Assembly (NCBI GenBank): GCA_026391675.1
Contig: JAPLDQ010000036.1
Span: forward strand, 1 to 64,000
Direction of reading: 5' to 3'
Origin: Bacteroidota bacterium
Lineage (GTDB): Bacteria > Bacteroidota > Bacteroidia > Bacteroidales > JACABE01
Length of the DNA: 64,000 nt
The notes beneath the pieces are model-generated. The model did not search any database and was not told the DNA's origin. It was given only the letters and a program-made list of their open reading frames with translations. A program made the translations under genes and the position numbers. Shown piece by piece: positions 1-11,305 of the stretch (positions within the stretch are counted from its first letter, which is position 1; each line of letters begins with the position of its first letter).

Positions 1-340
1 TTTAATTAAACTTAATGGCAGGCAAAATTAAAGGTAAATTCAATATAAATGTATTTTTTGTTTTTAATAGGTTTAATGTAACTATTTAATTTACAGGCAA
101 ATTTATATTAATGTTTTGTACTTTTAGTTTTATGCCCCTTAAAAAGTAAACAAAATGGCTAATCAAATGAATAAAAAAAATCATATTTTAAAGCATTTAA
201 TAGTACCTGAAATATAAAGGGAATGATTTACAATTTTAAATTTAAGAAATGAAAAAACTTAAAAAATCCTAAATGATGATTTCTTGGTATTATATGTATT
301 AAATTTGTAAACTAATTTAATAACCTTTAATATTTTAAAA
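1..340. other. AT-rich leader region without a gene
   Basis: No convincing coding region is seen in these 340 bases. The only clear signal is a TAAATTTG element at 300-307, matching the Bacteroidota -7 consensus TAnnTTTG, which would start transcription about 30 nt before the protease gene at 341. The upstream neighbour lies outside the window. Confidence 0.5.
300..307 (+). promoter_or_regulatory. Bacteroidota -7 promoter element for the protease gene
   Basis: TAAATTTG matches TAnnTTTG and ends 33 nt before the ATG at 341. No good TTTG (-33) element is seen at the expected distance, so the call rests on the -7 element only. Confidence 0.45.
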
Positions 341-1195
341 ATGAAAAAAAATAAACATTTATTGTTGAAATTATCTGCTTTAATAGGGATAATTTTAATT
401 GTTTTTATATTATCATGTAAAAAAGATGCTGTTACCACTGTTTCGACCGAACCAACAGCTGAATTTATCAATTATTCTTTGGGTTGCGAATTATTGCCTG
501 CAACTGAATATGCTAAAATTAATCAGGCAAAAGCACCTGATGTTATATTCAAAACAACTACATTAAATTTAAATGTACCACCTGTTGGAAATCAGGGGGG
601 TGAAGGTTCATGTGTTGCATTTGGAACCACTTATGCTGCCCGCAGCATCAATTGGCAGGCAAGTCATACTGCAGCATGGAGTCAGTCTGTTAATATTTTT
701 AGTCCTGAATATGTTTATAATCAAATTAAAGCAGGCAGTTCGTGCGGTTCCGGGGCTTATGTTGTTAGCGGATTAAATTTACTGAAAAATAAAGGTGTTT
801 GTACATGGACTTCAATGCCTTATACTGATGTTAGTTGCTCTTTACAACCCAATGCTACGCAAAATAGCCAGGCATTGAATTATGTTATTCCAAGTTATAG
901 TACTGTTGCAATAAATACTACAAGCATTAAAAGTTTTTTAACTGTTGGAAAACCTGTTATTGTTGCCGGTAATGTTAACAGTGATTTTGTAAATCTTCAA
1001 AATAATGGCGTTTTAACTACTTACAAGGGAAAAACTTTAGGGGGCCATTGCTATTGTGTAGTAGGATATGACGATACTAAAAGTGCATTTAAGTTTATGA
1101 ATTCATGGGGAACTACATGGGCTTCATCCGGATTCGGTTATATTGCCTATTCAAAAATTACTTCATGGTGGAGTGAAGCTTATGTAATCAATTAG
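341..1195 (+). CDS. Papain-like (C1 family) cysteine protease, lipoprotein
   Basis: The 284-residue protein looks like an exported C1A (papain-fold) cysteine peptidase. A basic N-terminus and hydrophobic stretch (about residues 8-24) end in a lipobox-like LSC at Cys26, followed by a charged KKD, so it is probably a lipoprotein. The catalytic set is recognisable: oxyanion Gln85 and nucleophile Cys91 in QGGEGSCVAFG, His236 in GGHCYCVVGYDD, and Asn254 in NSWGTTW. There is little room for an inhibitory propeptide between the lipobox and the catalytic domain. It appears to be a single-gene unit, with its own -7 element upstream and a strong hairpin terminator downstream. The substrate is unknown; degradation of external proteins is an inference. 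Confidence 0.88.
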   Translation: MKKNKHLLLKLSALIGIILIVFILSCKKDAVTTVSTEPTAEFINYSLGCELLPATEYAKINQAKAPDVIFKTTTLNLNVPPVGNQGGEGSCVAFGTTYAARSINWQASHTAAWSQSVNIFSPEYVYNQIKAGSSCGSGAYVVSGLNLLKNKGVCTWTSMPYTDVSCSLQPNATQNSQALNYVIPSYSTVAINTTSIKSFLTVGKPVIVAGNVNSDFVNLQNNGVLTTYKGKTLGGHCYCVVGYDDTKSAFKFMNSWGTTWASSGFGYIAYSKITSWWSEAYVIN

Positions 1196-1223
1196 GAATA
1201 ACAAGAAACTTGATAATAGTATA

Positions 1224-1254
1224 AAGGTTTAGGATAAAATCCTAAACCTTTTTT
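1224..1254 (+). terminator. Intrinsic terminator after the protease gene
   Basis: A perfect 12-bp stem (AAGGTTTAGGAT paired with ATCCTAAACCTT) with an AAA loop is followed by a T-run. It lies 28 nt after the protease stop codon. Confidence 0.85.
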
Positions 1255-1275
1255 GTTTGAAATTATGATTTTTTG

Positions 1276-1347
1276 TGATCCCGACAGTAATCGAAACTGT
1301 ATCTGAAGTTTAGGAAACTTCCGTTCTATCCGTTGAACTACGGGACC
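1276..1347 (-). tRNA. tRNA-Arg (anticodon CCU)
   Basis: The minus strand folds as a cloverleaf. The acceptor stem is GGTCCCG/CGGGATC, with one G-U pair. The anticodon stem GAAGT/ACTTC encloses loop TTCCTAA with anticodon CCT, reading AGG. The T-arm contains GTTCGATT-like GTTTCGATTAC. The discriminator is A and CCA is not encoded. A TATCTTTG -7 element lies just upstream at 1359-1366 on the minus strand. Confidence 0.9.
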
Positions 1348-1358
1348 TTAATTTTTTG

Positions 1359-1366
1359 CAAAGATA
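1359..1366 (-). promoter_or_regulatory. -7 promoter element for tRNA-Arg
   Basis: On the minus strand this reads TATCTTTG, an exact TAnnTTTG match, 11 nt upstream of the tRNA 5' end. The same octamer precedes tRNA-Cys in this window. Confidence 0.6.
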
Positions 1367-1408
1367 TAAAATTTAAGATTACAATAAAATCAGCAACTTT
1401 ACACTTAA

Positions 1409-3448
1409 CTATTTAATTTCACTTCCATTTTTAACCTCTTCAGTTGGTGCTACAAAACAAAGATTGCCGTCATGGTTTTCAGCCATTAATATCATGCCTT
1501 GTGAATCAATACCTTTAAGGTTTTTAGGCGTTAGATTTATCAAAATACTTACCCTTTGTCCGATAATATTTTCAGCTTCATAATACTCAGCTATACCCGA
1601 AACTACGGTACGTTTGTCAATACCGGTATCAATGGTTAATTTCAACAGTTTTTTTGTTTTAGCTACTTTTTCAGCTGCAATTATAGTTCCTGTGCGTATA
1701 TCCATTTTAGCAAAATCATCATATTCAATATTTGCTTTTGCAGCTGCGGCAATTACATTGGCTTCATCATTCTGTTTTTTGGTATCCAGTAATTTTTGTA
1801 CCTGAAATTCAATAGCAGCATCCTCTATCCGTTGAAATAAAAATTCGGCTTCTCCCAAATGATGATTTTCCTTCAGTATTGTAATACTCCCTGCATCGTT
1901 CCATTTTGGAAGTTCAGCATTGAGCATAACAGCCAATTTAGATGCAGTAAAAGGTAAAAATGGCTCACAAACCACACCCAGATTGGCACATATCTGCAAA
2001 GAAATATTCAGCACAGTTTTCACCCTGTTTTCATCCGTTTTAAATACTTTCCAGGGTTCGTTTTCAGTCAGGTATTTATTCCCCAAACGGGCAAGATTCA
2101 TCATTTCATTAATGGCTTCGCGGAAACGGTAATTTTCCAGGCTTTTTGCAATTCTTGCAGGAAAAAGGCTGATTTCTTCAATTGTAACTTTATCGGCATC
2201 TGTTAATTCAGTAATTGCAGGAACTTTTCCTTCAAAATACTTATGGGTTAATACCATGGTCCGGTTAACAAAATTTCCAAATATTGCCAGCAACTCATTG
2301 TTGTTTTTCGCCTGATAATCTTTCCAGGTAAAGTCATTGTCTTTGGTTTCGGGTGCATTTGCACATAAAACATAGCGCAGTTCGTCCTGTTTACCGGGGA
2401 AATCCAGCAGATATTCATGTAACCATACTGCCCAGTTGCGTGAGGTGGAAATTTTATCACCTTCCAGATTCATAAACTCATTGGCAGGAACATTATCCGG
2501 CAAAATAAAACTGCCTTCTGCCTTTAACATGGCAGGAAATATAATGCAATGAAATACGATATTATCTTTCCCGATAAAATGCACAAGCTTAGTTTCATTA
2601 TCCTTCCAGTACTTTTCCCAGTCGTTGGTTAATTCCTTGGTAGCTGATATATAACCAATGGGTGCGTCAAACCACACATACAATACTTTCCCTTCTGTCC
2701 CTTCTATTTCCGGTGGTAATTTTACGCCCCAGTCCAGGTCGCGGGTAACGGCCCTCGGTTGCAGCCCCTGATCTAACCATGATTTACATTGTCCGTAAAC
2801 ATTGGTCTTCCAGTCGTCTTTATGATCTTCTAATATCCATTTTCTTAAAAAGCTTTCATAATTTTCCAGAGGTAAAAACCAGTGTTTGGTTTCCTTTAAT
2901 ACCGGAGCATTCCCGCTAATAGCAGAACGTGGATTTATTAAATCTGTGGCATTTAACGAAGTCCCGCATTTTTCACACTGGTCGCCATAGGCTTTTTCGT
3001 TGCTGCAGTGCGGACAAGTACCTGTTATATAGCGGTCAGCAAGAAACTGTTTGTTCTCTTCATCATAATACTGCATAGAGAACTTTTCGATAAAATCTCC
3101 TTTATAGTAAAGCTTTTTGAAGAACTCATCAGCAGTTTCATGATGTATCTTATTTGAAGTTCTGGAATACACATTAAACGAAATTCCGAAATCCTGAAAC
3201 GACTGTTTGATAATAGTATGATATTTATCTACAATTTCCTGAGGCGTAACGCCTAATTGTCTTGCTTTTATAGTAATTGGAACACCATGCTCATCGGAAC
3301 CACCAATAAAAACTACATCTTTGCCTATCGAGCGTAAATACCTCACATAAATATCAGCAGGAACATAAACACCGGCTAAATGGCCTATATGTATGGGCCC
3401 GTTGGCATAAGGTAAAGCAGAAGTAACAGTATATCTTTTAAATTGCAT
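1409..3448 (-). CDS. metG: Methionyl-tRNA synthetase
   Basis: This 679-residue class I aminoacyl-tRNA synthetase charges tRNA-Met with methionine in the cytoplasm. The N-terminal Rossmann domain has the HIGH signature (PIHIGHLAG, about residues 18-26). A zinc knuckle follows ([18 protein letters not shown], about 145-162). The KMSKS-type loop reads [10 protein letters not shown], and an anticodon-binding helical domain comes next. The last 110 residues form a Trbp111-like tRNA-binding OB domain (from [10 protein letters not shown]), giving the full-length dimerising form of MetG. The start is ATG directly before the conserved [15 protein letters not shown]. The gene is flanked by the tRNA-Arg gene on the same strand. 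Confidence 0.97.
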   Translation of the reverse strand: MQFKRYTVTSALPYANGPIHIGHLAGVYVPADIYVRYLRSIGKDVVFIGGSDEHGVPITIKARQLGVTPQEIVDKYHTIIKQSFQDFGISFNVYSRTSNKIHHETADEFFKKLYYKGDFIEKFSMQYYDEENKQFLADRYITGTCPHCSNEKAYGDQCEKCGTSLNATDLINPRSAISGNAPVLKETKHWFLPLENYESFLRKWILEDHKDDWKTNVYGQCKSWLDQGLQPRAVTRDLDWGVKLPPEIEGTEGKVLYVWFDAPIGYISATKELTNDWEKYWKDNETKLVHFIGKDNIVFHCIIFPAMLKAEGSFILPDNVPANEFMNLEGDKISTSRNWAVWLHEYLLDFPGKQDELRYVLCANAPETKDNDFTWKDYQAKNNNELLAIFGNFVNRTMVLTHKYFEGKVPAITELTDADKVTIEEISLFPARIAKSLENYRFREAINEMMNLARLGNKYLTENEPWKVFKTDENRVKTVLNISLQICANLGVVCEPFLPFTASKLAVMLNAELPKWNDAGSITILKENHHLGEAEFLFQRIEDAAIEFQVQKLLDTKKQNDEANVIAAAAKANIEYDDFAKMDIRTGTIIAAEKVAKTKKLLKLTIDTGIDKRTVVSGIAEYYEAENIIGQRVSILINLTPKNLKGIDSQGMILMAENHDGNLCFVAPTEEVKNGSEIK

Positions 3449-3598
3449 TTTATTCAGATTTTTTAGTTGAAAACTTTAACATTCTTTTAAAATTTCTTTC
3501 TCAAATTATAGTTAACTTGGCTAACTCAAATTTAATGCAAAGATAAGGAATTTTCAGATTTTGCAACTTTGCATTTAACTATGATAAAATCAGGCATA

Positions 3599-4807
3599 AT
3601 GCGCAAGAAAAAAAACAGGGGAAGTAATTTATTGGTTGGCATTTTTGTTGTCATTATTACCATGTTGACCGGTGCAGATTACGATATGGAAAATAATGTG
3701 ATGTCAATTTCCTCCGCCAGGCCTGTTTTAAAAAAAGAAATAAAAGTCAATGCTCCTGATGTCCAAAAGATGCATTTTATTGACAGTATTATTACAGCAT
3801 CATACAAAAAGGGACTGTTCAACGGATGTGTACTGGTTGCCGAAAAAGGGAATATTTTATTTAAAGGGGCTTTTGGTTATCGTAATATAAAAACCAAAGA
3901 TACATTATCTACAAAAACACCTTTTCAGCTGGCCTCGGTTTCTAAAATGTTCACCGCTGCAGCTATAATGCTATTGCACGAGAAAGGTCTGCTTGAATAT
4001 GATGATGATTTAAGAAAATATATTCCTGATTTTCCGACCAATGGAATTAGTATCAGGAATTTACTCAATCACCGTTCGGGTTTACAAAACTATATATATG
4101 TAGCCGATAAATACTGGGACAGGACAAAAGTACTCAACAATACTGATATTCCTGCTTTATTTAAGAATAATAATATTCAGCCTGTTTTTCCTGCCAATCA
4201 TCATTTTAATTATTGTAATACGAATTATGCATTACTGGCTTTGGTTGTTGAAAAAATAAGTGGATTTAGTTTCCCTGATTTTATGAAAACCTTTGTTTTC
4301 ACCCCTTTAAAAATGAAGAATGCTTATATTTACTGTAAGGCAGATGAAAATTTTATGGCTGAAAGTGCTATTGGTTTTTCATGTTTTATCAGAGGTGGAA
4401 TGAAGGCTGAAATCCCTGATTATCTGGATGGTGTTACCGGAGATAAAGGCATGTATGCCAGTGTTGAGGATTTATTTTTATATGACCAGGCATTGTATCA
4501 AAACGGTTTGATGAAACCTTCAATTATTGCTGAAGCCTTTCAGCCTTCACCGGATGATAACGGTAAAACAAAAAAATACGGATTTGGCTGGCGTATCAGA
4601 GTAAGTGACGACCAGAAAAAGGAAGTTTATCACTATGGCTGGTGGCGGGGATTCCGCACCTATTTTATCCGTGAAATGACAGATAAAATTGCTGTTATCT
4701 CATTGAACAACCGCTCCAATGTACATATAAACAATATCTTATGCCAGATTCTATGGTATGGAGATCATCCTAAAGGGGATGGTGAAAGTGAGGATAATGA
4801 GGAATAA
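3599..4807 (+). CDS. Beta-lactamase/class C-type serine hydrolase
   Basis: This is a penicillin-binding-protein-like serine hydrolase (beta-lactamase/transpeptidase family). From the ATG at 3599 it is 402 residues. A single hydrophobic segment (about 11-24) serves as signal or membrane anchor. The catalytic motifs are S113-V-S-K116 (SxxK), Y205-C-N207 (YxN), and H345-Y-G, which replaces the KTG box as in esterase/DD-peptidase relatives. The start is uncertain: an in-frame ATG at 3581 and a TTG at 3569 also exist. I prefer 3599 because it gives a basic MRKKKNRG n-region before the hydrophobic segment. The substrate may be D-Ala peptides or an ester. It stands alone between divergent and convergent neighbours. 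Confidence 0.85.
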   Translation: MRKKKNRGSNLLVGIFVVIITMLTGADYDMENNVMSISSARPVLKKEIKVNAPDVQKMHFIDSIITASYKKGLFNGCVLVAEKGNILFKGAFGYRNIKTKDTLSTKTPFQLASVSKMFTAAAIMLLHEKGLLEYDDDLRKYIPDFPTNGISIRNLLNHRSGLQNYIYVADKYWDRTKVLNNTDIPALFKNNNIQPVFPANHHFNYCNTNYALLALVVEKISGFSFPDFMKTFVFTPLKMKNAYIYCKADENFMAESAIGFSCFIRGGMKAEIPDYLDGVTGDKGMYASVEDLFLYDQALYQNGLMKPSIIAEAFQPSPDDNGKTKKYGFGWRIRVSDDQKKEVYHYGWWRGFRTYFIREMTDKIAVISLNNRSNVHINNILCQILWYGDHPKGDGESEDNEE

Positions 4808-4908
4808 ATTATACAAATAGTCCAATTTTTTAAATAAATATTTGACAGATTTTAAATTAGAAATTAATTATTGTTTCAGATAAAAAGATAAGCATATTCC
4901 ATTAATTT

Positions 4909-5676
4909 TTATATCAATTTCATCATGTCCATTAACTCCTTGCGTTTTCTATCAGAGATTTTTATTTTTGAGTTATCTGTCATAATAACATAACCACCTT
5001 CATTTTTTATGAATTTTTTGATATGCTTAATATTAATCATTGCCGATTTATGAAATCTGATTATATCTGAATTATGAAATATTTCTTCAAAATGTGAGAG
5101 ATTTTTACATACCAAAATAGATTCACCAGACAAAAGATATACTTTAGTATAACTGCCATCTGCCTGAATACTTATTATATCATCAGTTTTTACAAATGTA
5201 AATCCATTTGTAGTATTTAAAGCTATTTTTTTATTACTCTTATTCTGATTATTTAACATATCATATAAGCAACTAATATGTTTTTGATAATCAAATTTGG
5301 TTTTAAAAATTTTTAGTCGCTCAATAGCATCAATTAAATCTTCAAGAAGATAAGGTTTAAGAAGATAAGAAACTGCTGCAAATTTGAAAGCTTTTACAGC
5401 ATATTCCTCATAAGCAGTAACAAAAATAGTATTAAAATAAATCTTATCCTTAAGTGTTTCTAAAATTGTAAATCCATTTTCTCCGGCTAACTCAATGTCC
5501 AAAAATACTAGATCAGGATTATTTTTTAATATACTAATAATAGCATCATTAACGGTTCCAACTTCGTCTATAACAATTATATCCTTACAATTATCTAATA
5601 ATAGTCCTCGTAAATAGTTTCGGCTATGCATTTCATCTTCAACTATTATACATTTTATTTTTGAATTTATTTCCAT
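4909..5676 (-). CDS. LytTR-family response regulator
   Basis: The 255-residue protein has an N-terminal receiver domain, with acidic residues in IIVEDE, phosphoacceptor Asp60 in DLVFLDIEL, the switch Thr in FVTAY and Lys in LLKPY. A C-terminal LytTR DNA-binding domain (about 150-255) contains FVKTDDIISIQADGSYTKVYL and RFHKSAMINIKHI. It lies 51 nt after the sensor kinase gene on the same strand, so the two almost certainly form one operon and one two-component system. LytTR regulators usually bind imperfect direct repeats upstream of their targets. The targets here cannot be read from the sequence. Confidence 0.93.
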   Translation of the reverse strand: MEINSKIKCIIVEDEMHSRNYLRGLLLDNCKDIIVIDEVGTVNDAIISILKNNPDLVFLDIELAGENGFTILETLKDKIYFNTIFVTAYEEYAVKAFKFAAVSYLLKPYLLEDLIDAIERLKIFKTKFDYQKHISCLYDMLNNQNKSNKKIALNTTNGFTFVKTDDIISIQADGSYTKVYLLSGESILVCKNLSHFEEIFHNSDIIRFHKSAMINIKHIKKFIKNEGGYVIMTDNSKIKISDRKRKELMDMMKLI

Positions 5677-5727
5677 TTAATAATACTTAATTAAATTATT
5701 GAATAGTATTTCCTTTTTCTAATTTTT

Positions 5728-8700
5728 TTATTCCATATTATCACCAATATAAATAATAACCTTTGTCCCAGATGGAATTCCATTTGTATCAATTAGATCT
5801 TCAATATCGAAATGAAAATCTTTGTTATAAATAAGTGAAAGTAAAGATAAGCGATTGTTAATTAGTTCTGAACCTCTAGATTTTTCTTTCTTAATATATA
5901 ATAAATTTGTATTAGCAGCTTCTCTACCTATTCCATTATCAGTAATTGTACACTTAATTATATTGTTATCCTTAGACATATAAATTGAAAGTTCTCTTTT
6001 GCCTTTTTTGGGAGCAAGTCCATGCTTAATTGAATTTTCAATAATAGGTTGTAATAACATAGGTGGAATTTTATCTTCAAAGATATTAATATTTTCATCA
6101 ATGAAAATAGTAATTTCAAGGTTATCATTTAATCGCATTTTTTCCAGATAAAGGTAAAGGTTAAGAAAGTCAACTTCTTCTTCAATGGTAATAGTTGTTT
6201 TTTTTGAATTTTCCAAAATCAAACGCATTAATTTAGCAAATTTTGCTAAATAAAAACTTGCAATTTCTTTATTATTGTTTAATATAAAATCCTGTATAGA
6301 GTTTAATGAATTGAAAATAAAATGAGGATTCATCTGAGCACGTAAAGAGTCAATTTCAACCTGTAACAGTTTTCGTTTCATTTTCATTTTTTTTTGATAT
6401 TCACGAAAAATAAATATCAAAAAAATACAAAAAATTATACCAATAATAATAAAAAACCAAGTTGTTTGCCAAAAAGCAGGTTTAACAATAATTTGAATCT
6501 CAATTTCTTTTCTATTATGATGTTCGTCAAAATTAGCTGTTCTTATTCTGAAATTATAATGTCCTGGAGGAATATTTGTATAAGTGGCACTTGGTGGAAG
6601 GAGTAATGATTTTTTCCAATATTTATCAAATCCGACTAGCATATATTCTAAGTTCCATTTTGATGAATTTGAATAGTCTAGAATAGCAAACTCAAATGAA
6701 AAAATATTTTCATTATGTTTAAGAATGAGAGTATCCTTATTGAAAAGTTCTGTTTTAATTTCTTTATCATTTACTCTAACTGAGGTGATTACTAGTGGAC
6801 CTCTTACTTTATGAATACTATCAGGATTAAAATAGACTATGCCTTTTTTTGTCCCCCAAAACATAACTCCATCATCAGAACGTGAACAGGCATTGAAGTT
6901 AAAATCACTAGTTAACAAGCCATCATCTTCATCATAATTAGTGAATGTTCTATCACTTAAATTGAATTTGGATAAACCACTTATGGTTCCAATCCATAAA
7001 TTTCCTTTATTATCCGGTAGGATTCCAGAAATAGTATTATTAGGTAATCCATCCTTTTGCAAATAATTTGTGACTTTACCAGAATTTTTTTCCAGACAAC
7101 TTAATCCTCCATCAGTACTACCAATCCATATGTATCCTGGTTTTTCTTCATAAATCTGCCAAATATTTTTTCCAATTTTACAGGACAAGTCTTTATTAGT
7201 TAACTGATATAAACTTTTGATTCTATTCTTTATTTTGTTAAGAAGGATTAATCCAACCTCTGTTGATAGCCATAATTCTTTATCTGAATCTTCAAAAATT
7301 GTTGGAACATAGGAATATGGAAATTCATTTAGTTTTTTTAAAAGAATAAATTTTCCCCATTTCTCTGAATAAAAATAGTTATACTGATGTATGCCATTCC
7401 TAATAGAACCAAGCCAAATATTATTCCTTTTATTTGACCACATTGTCCATAAATTATCAACAATCTGTATCCCAGTATTATATTTATTTTTATGATTTAA
7501 ATCATAAAAATAAAGAAACCCATTCTTCTGATAAGCAACTGTATTATCATTTATTACTCCAATGCAATTAATAGGGAAAAAGGAAGAATCGAATAAATCC
7601 TTGATATCTTTAATTTTTGGCTTATTAAAAAAAAGTTGCGAATTTATCCTAAATATTTTACCATTTTTTGTTCCAACGAACAAATCCTTTTTAAATATTA
7701 GTAAGGATCTAATGTAATTTGACGAATTATCAGATGACGTGAAATAACTTTTAAAACCTATTGAATTTAAATTTATCTTAATTAACCCATTGATATCTGT
7801 CCCTAACCAAAGGTTTTCAAAATCATCAACTTTCAAACAAAGAATTTTTTGATTTAAATTATTTTCATTTTCAGTTATTTTAACAAAATATTCATCAAGA
7901 ATTCTCCTATTAATATCAAAAATTTTTATAAATGGTAAATCAATAATATATAACCGTTTATCCTTTGAAATTGTAATATCAAATAAGTTATACTTTCCTG
8001 TTGTTTTATACAAGGTAGTGAGATTATGATTAAACCTATCAAAATATTGAACAATTTTTGTTTTAAAACCATTTGTATTATCATAACTAAGGCTGAAAAA
8101 TATATTACCTAAATTATCAAATAGAAATTCCTGATTATAATTTGAGCTTATATTTATTGAAAATAATGTATCAAAAGGAACAATAGAGTCAGATTTTACT
8201 TTATAATGGATAAATGATGTAACACTCGGGGTTTGCACATTTATAATCAAATCATTTTCATGAATATAAAAATTATTTCTTTTATTAAAATAATATTTTG
8301 AATCATAAAGCAAAGATTTTTGGGTAGATTTATTATATTTTATTAGTTTCCCAGTATTAGTTAATATCCATATATTACTATTTTCAAATTGTATTTTGGC
8401 AAAACTTAAAGAAGATATTTTTTGAGAAAGTTTTAAAGATGGAAATTTGTACCATGTTGAATTATGATAATAGCTCATTCCATCTTCACTTTTTGAAGCA
8501 CAATAGATTTCTCCAAGACTATCCTGACCAATAGCTAATATATTTAATGCAGTAGCTATTGTATCTATTATATCTGAAAATTGTCGAAAACGATTTCCAT
8601 CAAAACGATTCAATCCATTTGCTGTAGCTATCCATAAGAAACCTTTATTATCAATTGCTAAATCATTAATTGAATTGCTTGATAATCCTTGCTTGGTGGT

Positions 8701-8802
8701 ATAAAAATTATAGTTACTTATCTCAGTCTGAGCAATACTTTGCTGCAAAATAAGAAAAGTTGTAAATAAAAAAAAGAAGAATTTTAAAAAGCCAGAACTC
8801 AT
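5728..8802 (-). CDS. Reg_prop/Y_Y_Y sensor with LytS-type histidine kinase
   Basis: A 1024-residue membrane sensor. A signal peptide ending near SIAQ (about residue 25) leads to a periplasmic beta-propeller made of two-component-regulator-propeller repeats (many copies of the form IDNKGFLWIATANGLNRF, GNLWIGTISGLSKF). A Y_Y_Y domain follows (LEYMLVGFDKYWKK..., NIPPGHYNFRIRTAN). One transmembrane helix lies at about 782-799, then a His_kinase domain with His827 in QMNPHFIFNSL, and a HATPase with N-box Asn923 and G-box DNGIGR at 955. This is the HK/LytTR arrangement common in Bacteroidota. The propeller often senses polysaccharide breakdown products in hybrid relatives, but no sugar gene is adjacent here, so the ligand is unknown. 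Confidence 0.92.
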   Translation of the reverse strand: MSSGFLKFFFFLFTTFLILQQSIAQTEISNYNFYTTKQGLSSNSINDLAIDNKGFLWIATANGLNRFDGNRFRQFSDIIDTIATALNILAIGQDSLGEIYCASKSEDGMSYYHNSTWYKFPSLKLSQKISSLSFAKIQFENSNIWILTNTGKLIKYNKSTQKSLLYDSKYYFNKRNNFYIHENDLIINVQTPSVTSFIHYKVKSDSIVPFDTLFSINISSNYNQEFLFDNLGNIFFSLSYDNTNGFKTKIVQYFDRFNHNLTTLYKTTGKYNLFDITISKDKRLYIIDLPFIKIFDINRRILDEYFVKITENENNLNQKILCLKVDDFENLWLGTDINGLIKINLNSIGFKSYFTSSDNSSNYIRSLLIFKKDLFVGTKNGKIFRINSQLFFNKPKIKDIKDLFDSSFFPINCIGVINDNTVAYQKNGFLYFYDLNHKNKYNTGIQIVDNLWTMWSNKRNNIWLGSIRNGIHQYNYFYSEKWGKFILLKKLNEFPYSYVPTIFEDSDKELWLSTEVGLILLNKIKNRIKSLYQLTNKDLSCKIGKNIWQIYEEKPGYIWIGSTDGGLSCLEKNSGKVTNYLQKDGLPNNTISGILPDNKGNLWIGTISGLSKFNLSDRTFTNYDEDDGLLTSDFNFNACSRSDDGVMFWGTKKGIVYFNPDSIHKVRGPLVITSVRVNDKEIKTELFNKDTLILKHNENIFSFEFAILDYSNSSKWNLEYMLVGFDKYWKKSLLLPPSATYTNIPPGHYNFRIRTANFDEHHNRKEIEIQIIVKPAFWQTTWFFIIIGIIFCIFLIFIFREYQKKMKMKRKLLQVEIDSLRAQMNPHFIFNSLNSIQDFILNNNKEIASFYLAKFAKLMRLILENSKKTTITIEEEVDFLNLYLYLEKMRLNDNLEITIFIDENINIFEDKIPPMLLQPIIENSIKHGLAPKKGKRELSIYMSKDNNIIKCTITDNGIGREAANTNLLYIKKEKSRGSELINNRLSLLSLIYNKDFHFDIEDLIDTNGIPSGTKVIIYIGDNME

Positions 8803-8880
8803 AATTTTTTTTGATAAAATTATAAAATTATCAGTAATATAAGCATTTCTTATTTAAAAATGAATTAGAAAAACAATTAA

Positions 8881-8921
8881 AACCAAAAAACCGCTATTAT
8901 TTTTTAAGAATAATAGCGGTT
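8881..8921 (-). terminator. Intrinsic terminator after tRNA-Cys
   Basis: A perfect 13-bp stem (8889-8901 paired with 8909-8921) has a 7-nt loop. On the minus strand it is followed by a T-run, placing it just downstream of tRNA-Cys and upstream of the sensor kinase gene. Confidence 0.8.
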
Positions 8922-8928
8922 TAACCTG

Positions 8929-8999
8929 AGGTATCGAGCGGATTCGAACCGCTGTAGCCGGTTTTGCAGACCGGTGCCTAGCCGCTCGGCCACGATACC
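8929..8999 (-). tRNA. tRNA-Cys (anticodon GCA)
   Basis: The minus strand reads GGTATCG...CGATACC with discriminator T, the U73 expected of tRNA-Cys. The anticodon stem CCGGT/ACCGG encloses CTGCAAA, anticodon GCA. The T-arm is GCGGTTCGAATCCGC. CCA is not encoded. A well-spaced promoter (TTTG, 19 nt, TATCTTTG) lies directly upstream and a strong terminator downstream, so it is a single-gene transcript. Confidence 0.95.
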
Positions 9000-9017
9000 T
9001 TGTCTCAAAAGAGAGTG

Positions 9018-9048
9018 CAAAGATAATTATTAAAGTTGAAATGGCAAA
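9018..9048 (-). promoter_or_regulatory. Bacteroidota -33/-7 promoter for tRNA-Cys
   Basis: The minus strand carries TTTG (9045-9048) and TATCTTTG (9018-9025) separated by 19 nt. This is the best full match to the TTTG-N19-TAnnTTTG Bacteroidota consensus seen in the window, ending 18 nt upstream of the tRNA. Confidence 0.75.
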
Positions 9049-9049
9049 A

Positions 9050-9264
9050 TTATAATCTTTTGAAAATGCATAAATCTATATCAACTTTAATCAGGATAAC
9101 TATATACATAGAGCGCTTTCAGCAGCAATCATGATATTGTAAGTTTATGTAAGCCTTTGTTTTAATTATTGTAATGTCGTTATATGAGCAAATGTTAGAA
9201 TATAAGCTCACCTAACTTCTTGCATATCAGGATAGTTATTTCTTACTGTCCATTCATTAATTGA
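9050..9264. other. Intergenic DNA between tRNA-Cys and atpC
   Basis: No open reading frame, hairpin or repeat that I can support lies in this stretch between the tRNA-Cys promoter and the atpDC terminator. Confidence 0.4.
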
Positions 9265-9295
9265 TAAAAAAAATGAGAACCGAAGTTCTCATTTT
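9265..9295 (-). terminator. Intrinsic terminator after atpC
   Basis: An 11-bp stem (AAAATGAGAAC with GTTCTCATTTT) and CGAA tetraloop ends in a long T-run on the minus strand, 20 nt after the atpC stop. Confidence 0.85.
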
Positions 9296-9315
9296 AATAT
9301 GTTGTAAATTTTAGT

Positions 9316-9552
9316 TTATTCTGCCAACACCAGTATTTTGTTTTTCAGCACTTCAACTACCCCGCCTTTGATTTCAAAAAACTGTATCTGGTTTTGATCA
9401 TCCTGTATCTTTATTTTCCCTTTTTTTAATACTGAAATTAAAGGTGCATGCATGTTTAATATCTCAAAAGAACCGTCGATACCGGGGAATTGAGCTAATT
9501 TAACAATGCCTTCAAAAACAGTTTCGTCAGGAGTAATAATTTCGATATTCAT
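9316..9552 (-). CDS. atpC: F1 ATP synthase epsilon subunit
   Basis: The 78-residue protein matches the N-terminal beta-sandwich of the F1 epsilon subunit: MNIEIITPDETVFEGIVKLA, then PGIDGSFEILNMHAPLISVLKKGKI. It lacks the C-terminal helical hairpin, giving the short form common in Bacteroidota. Epsilon couples rotation of the central stalk to catalysis; without the C-terminal helices it cannot give the usual inhibition. It follows atpD by 45 nt on the same strand, and a terminator follows. The other atp genes are not here, in line with the usual split of atpDC from the main atp operon in this phylum. Confidence 0.93.
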   Translation of the reverse strand: MNIEIITPDETVFEGIVKLAQFPGIDGSFEILNMHAPLISVLKKGKIKIQDDQNQIQFFEIKGGVVEVLKNKILVLAE

Positions 9553-9597
9553 TATAAATTTACTTTAAAACTTTATGACCTTTATAAACTTTAAAAC

Positions 9598-11109
<1,512 letters not shown>

Positions 11110-11305
11110 TTAATATATTATTTTAAAATTCAAACTGCGAAAGTACAATTTTATTTGAAATAATTAACTAAATTGCGTTGATATTTTTTCTAATTTTGAC
11201 ATTTTTATATGCTTCTTAAGCAAAATAAGTAAATTATCATATTTACTTAAATTACTTTTTAAAGTCACTTTTACTGGTTTTTTATTCTTTATAAATACTG
11301 AAATA

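Noticed and set aside
5728..8802. Hybrid two-component system (HTCS) linked to a polysaccharide utilisation locus
   Set aside because: The protein has no receiver or AraC domain, uses a LytS-type kinase, has a separate LytTR regulator, and no carbohydrate genes are next to it.
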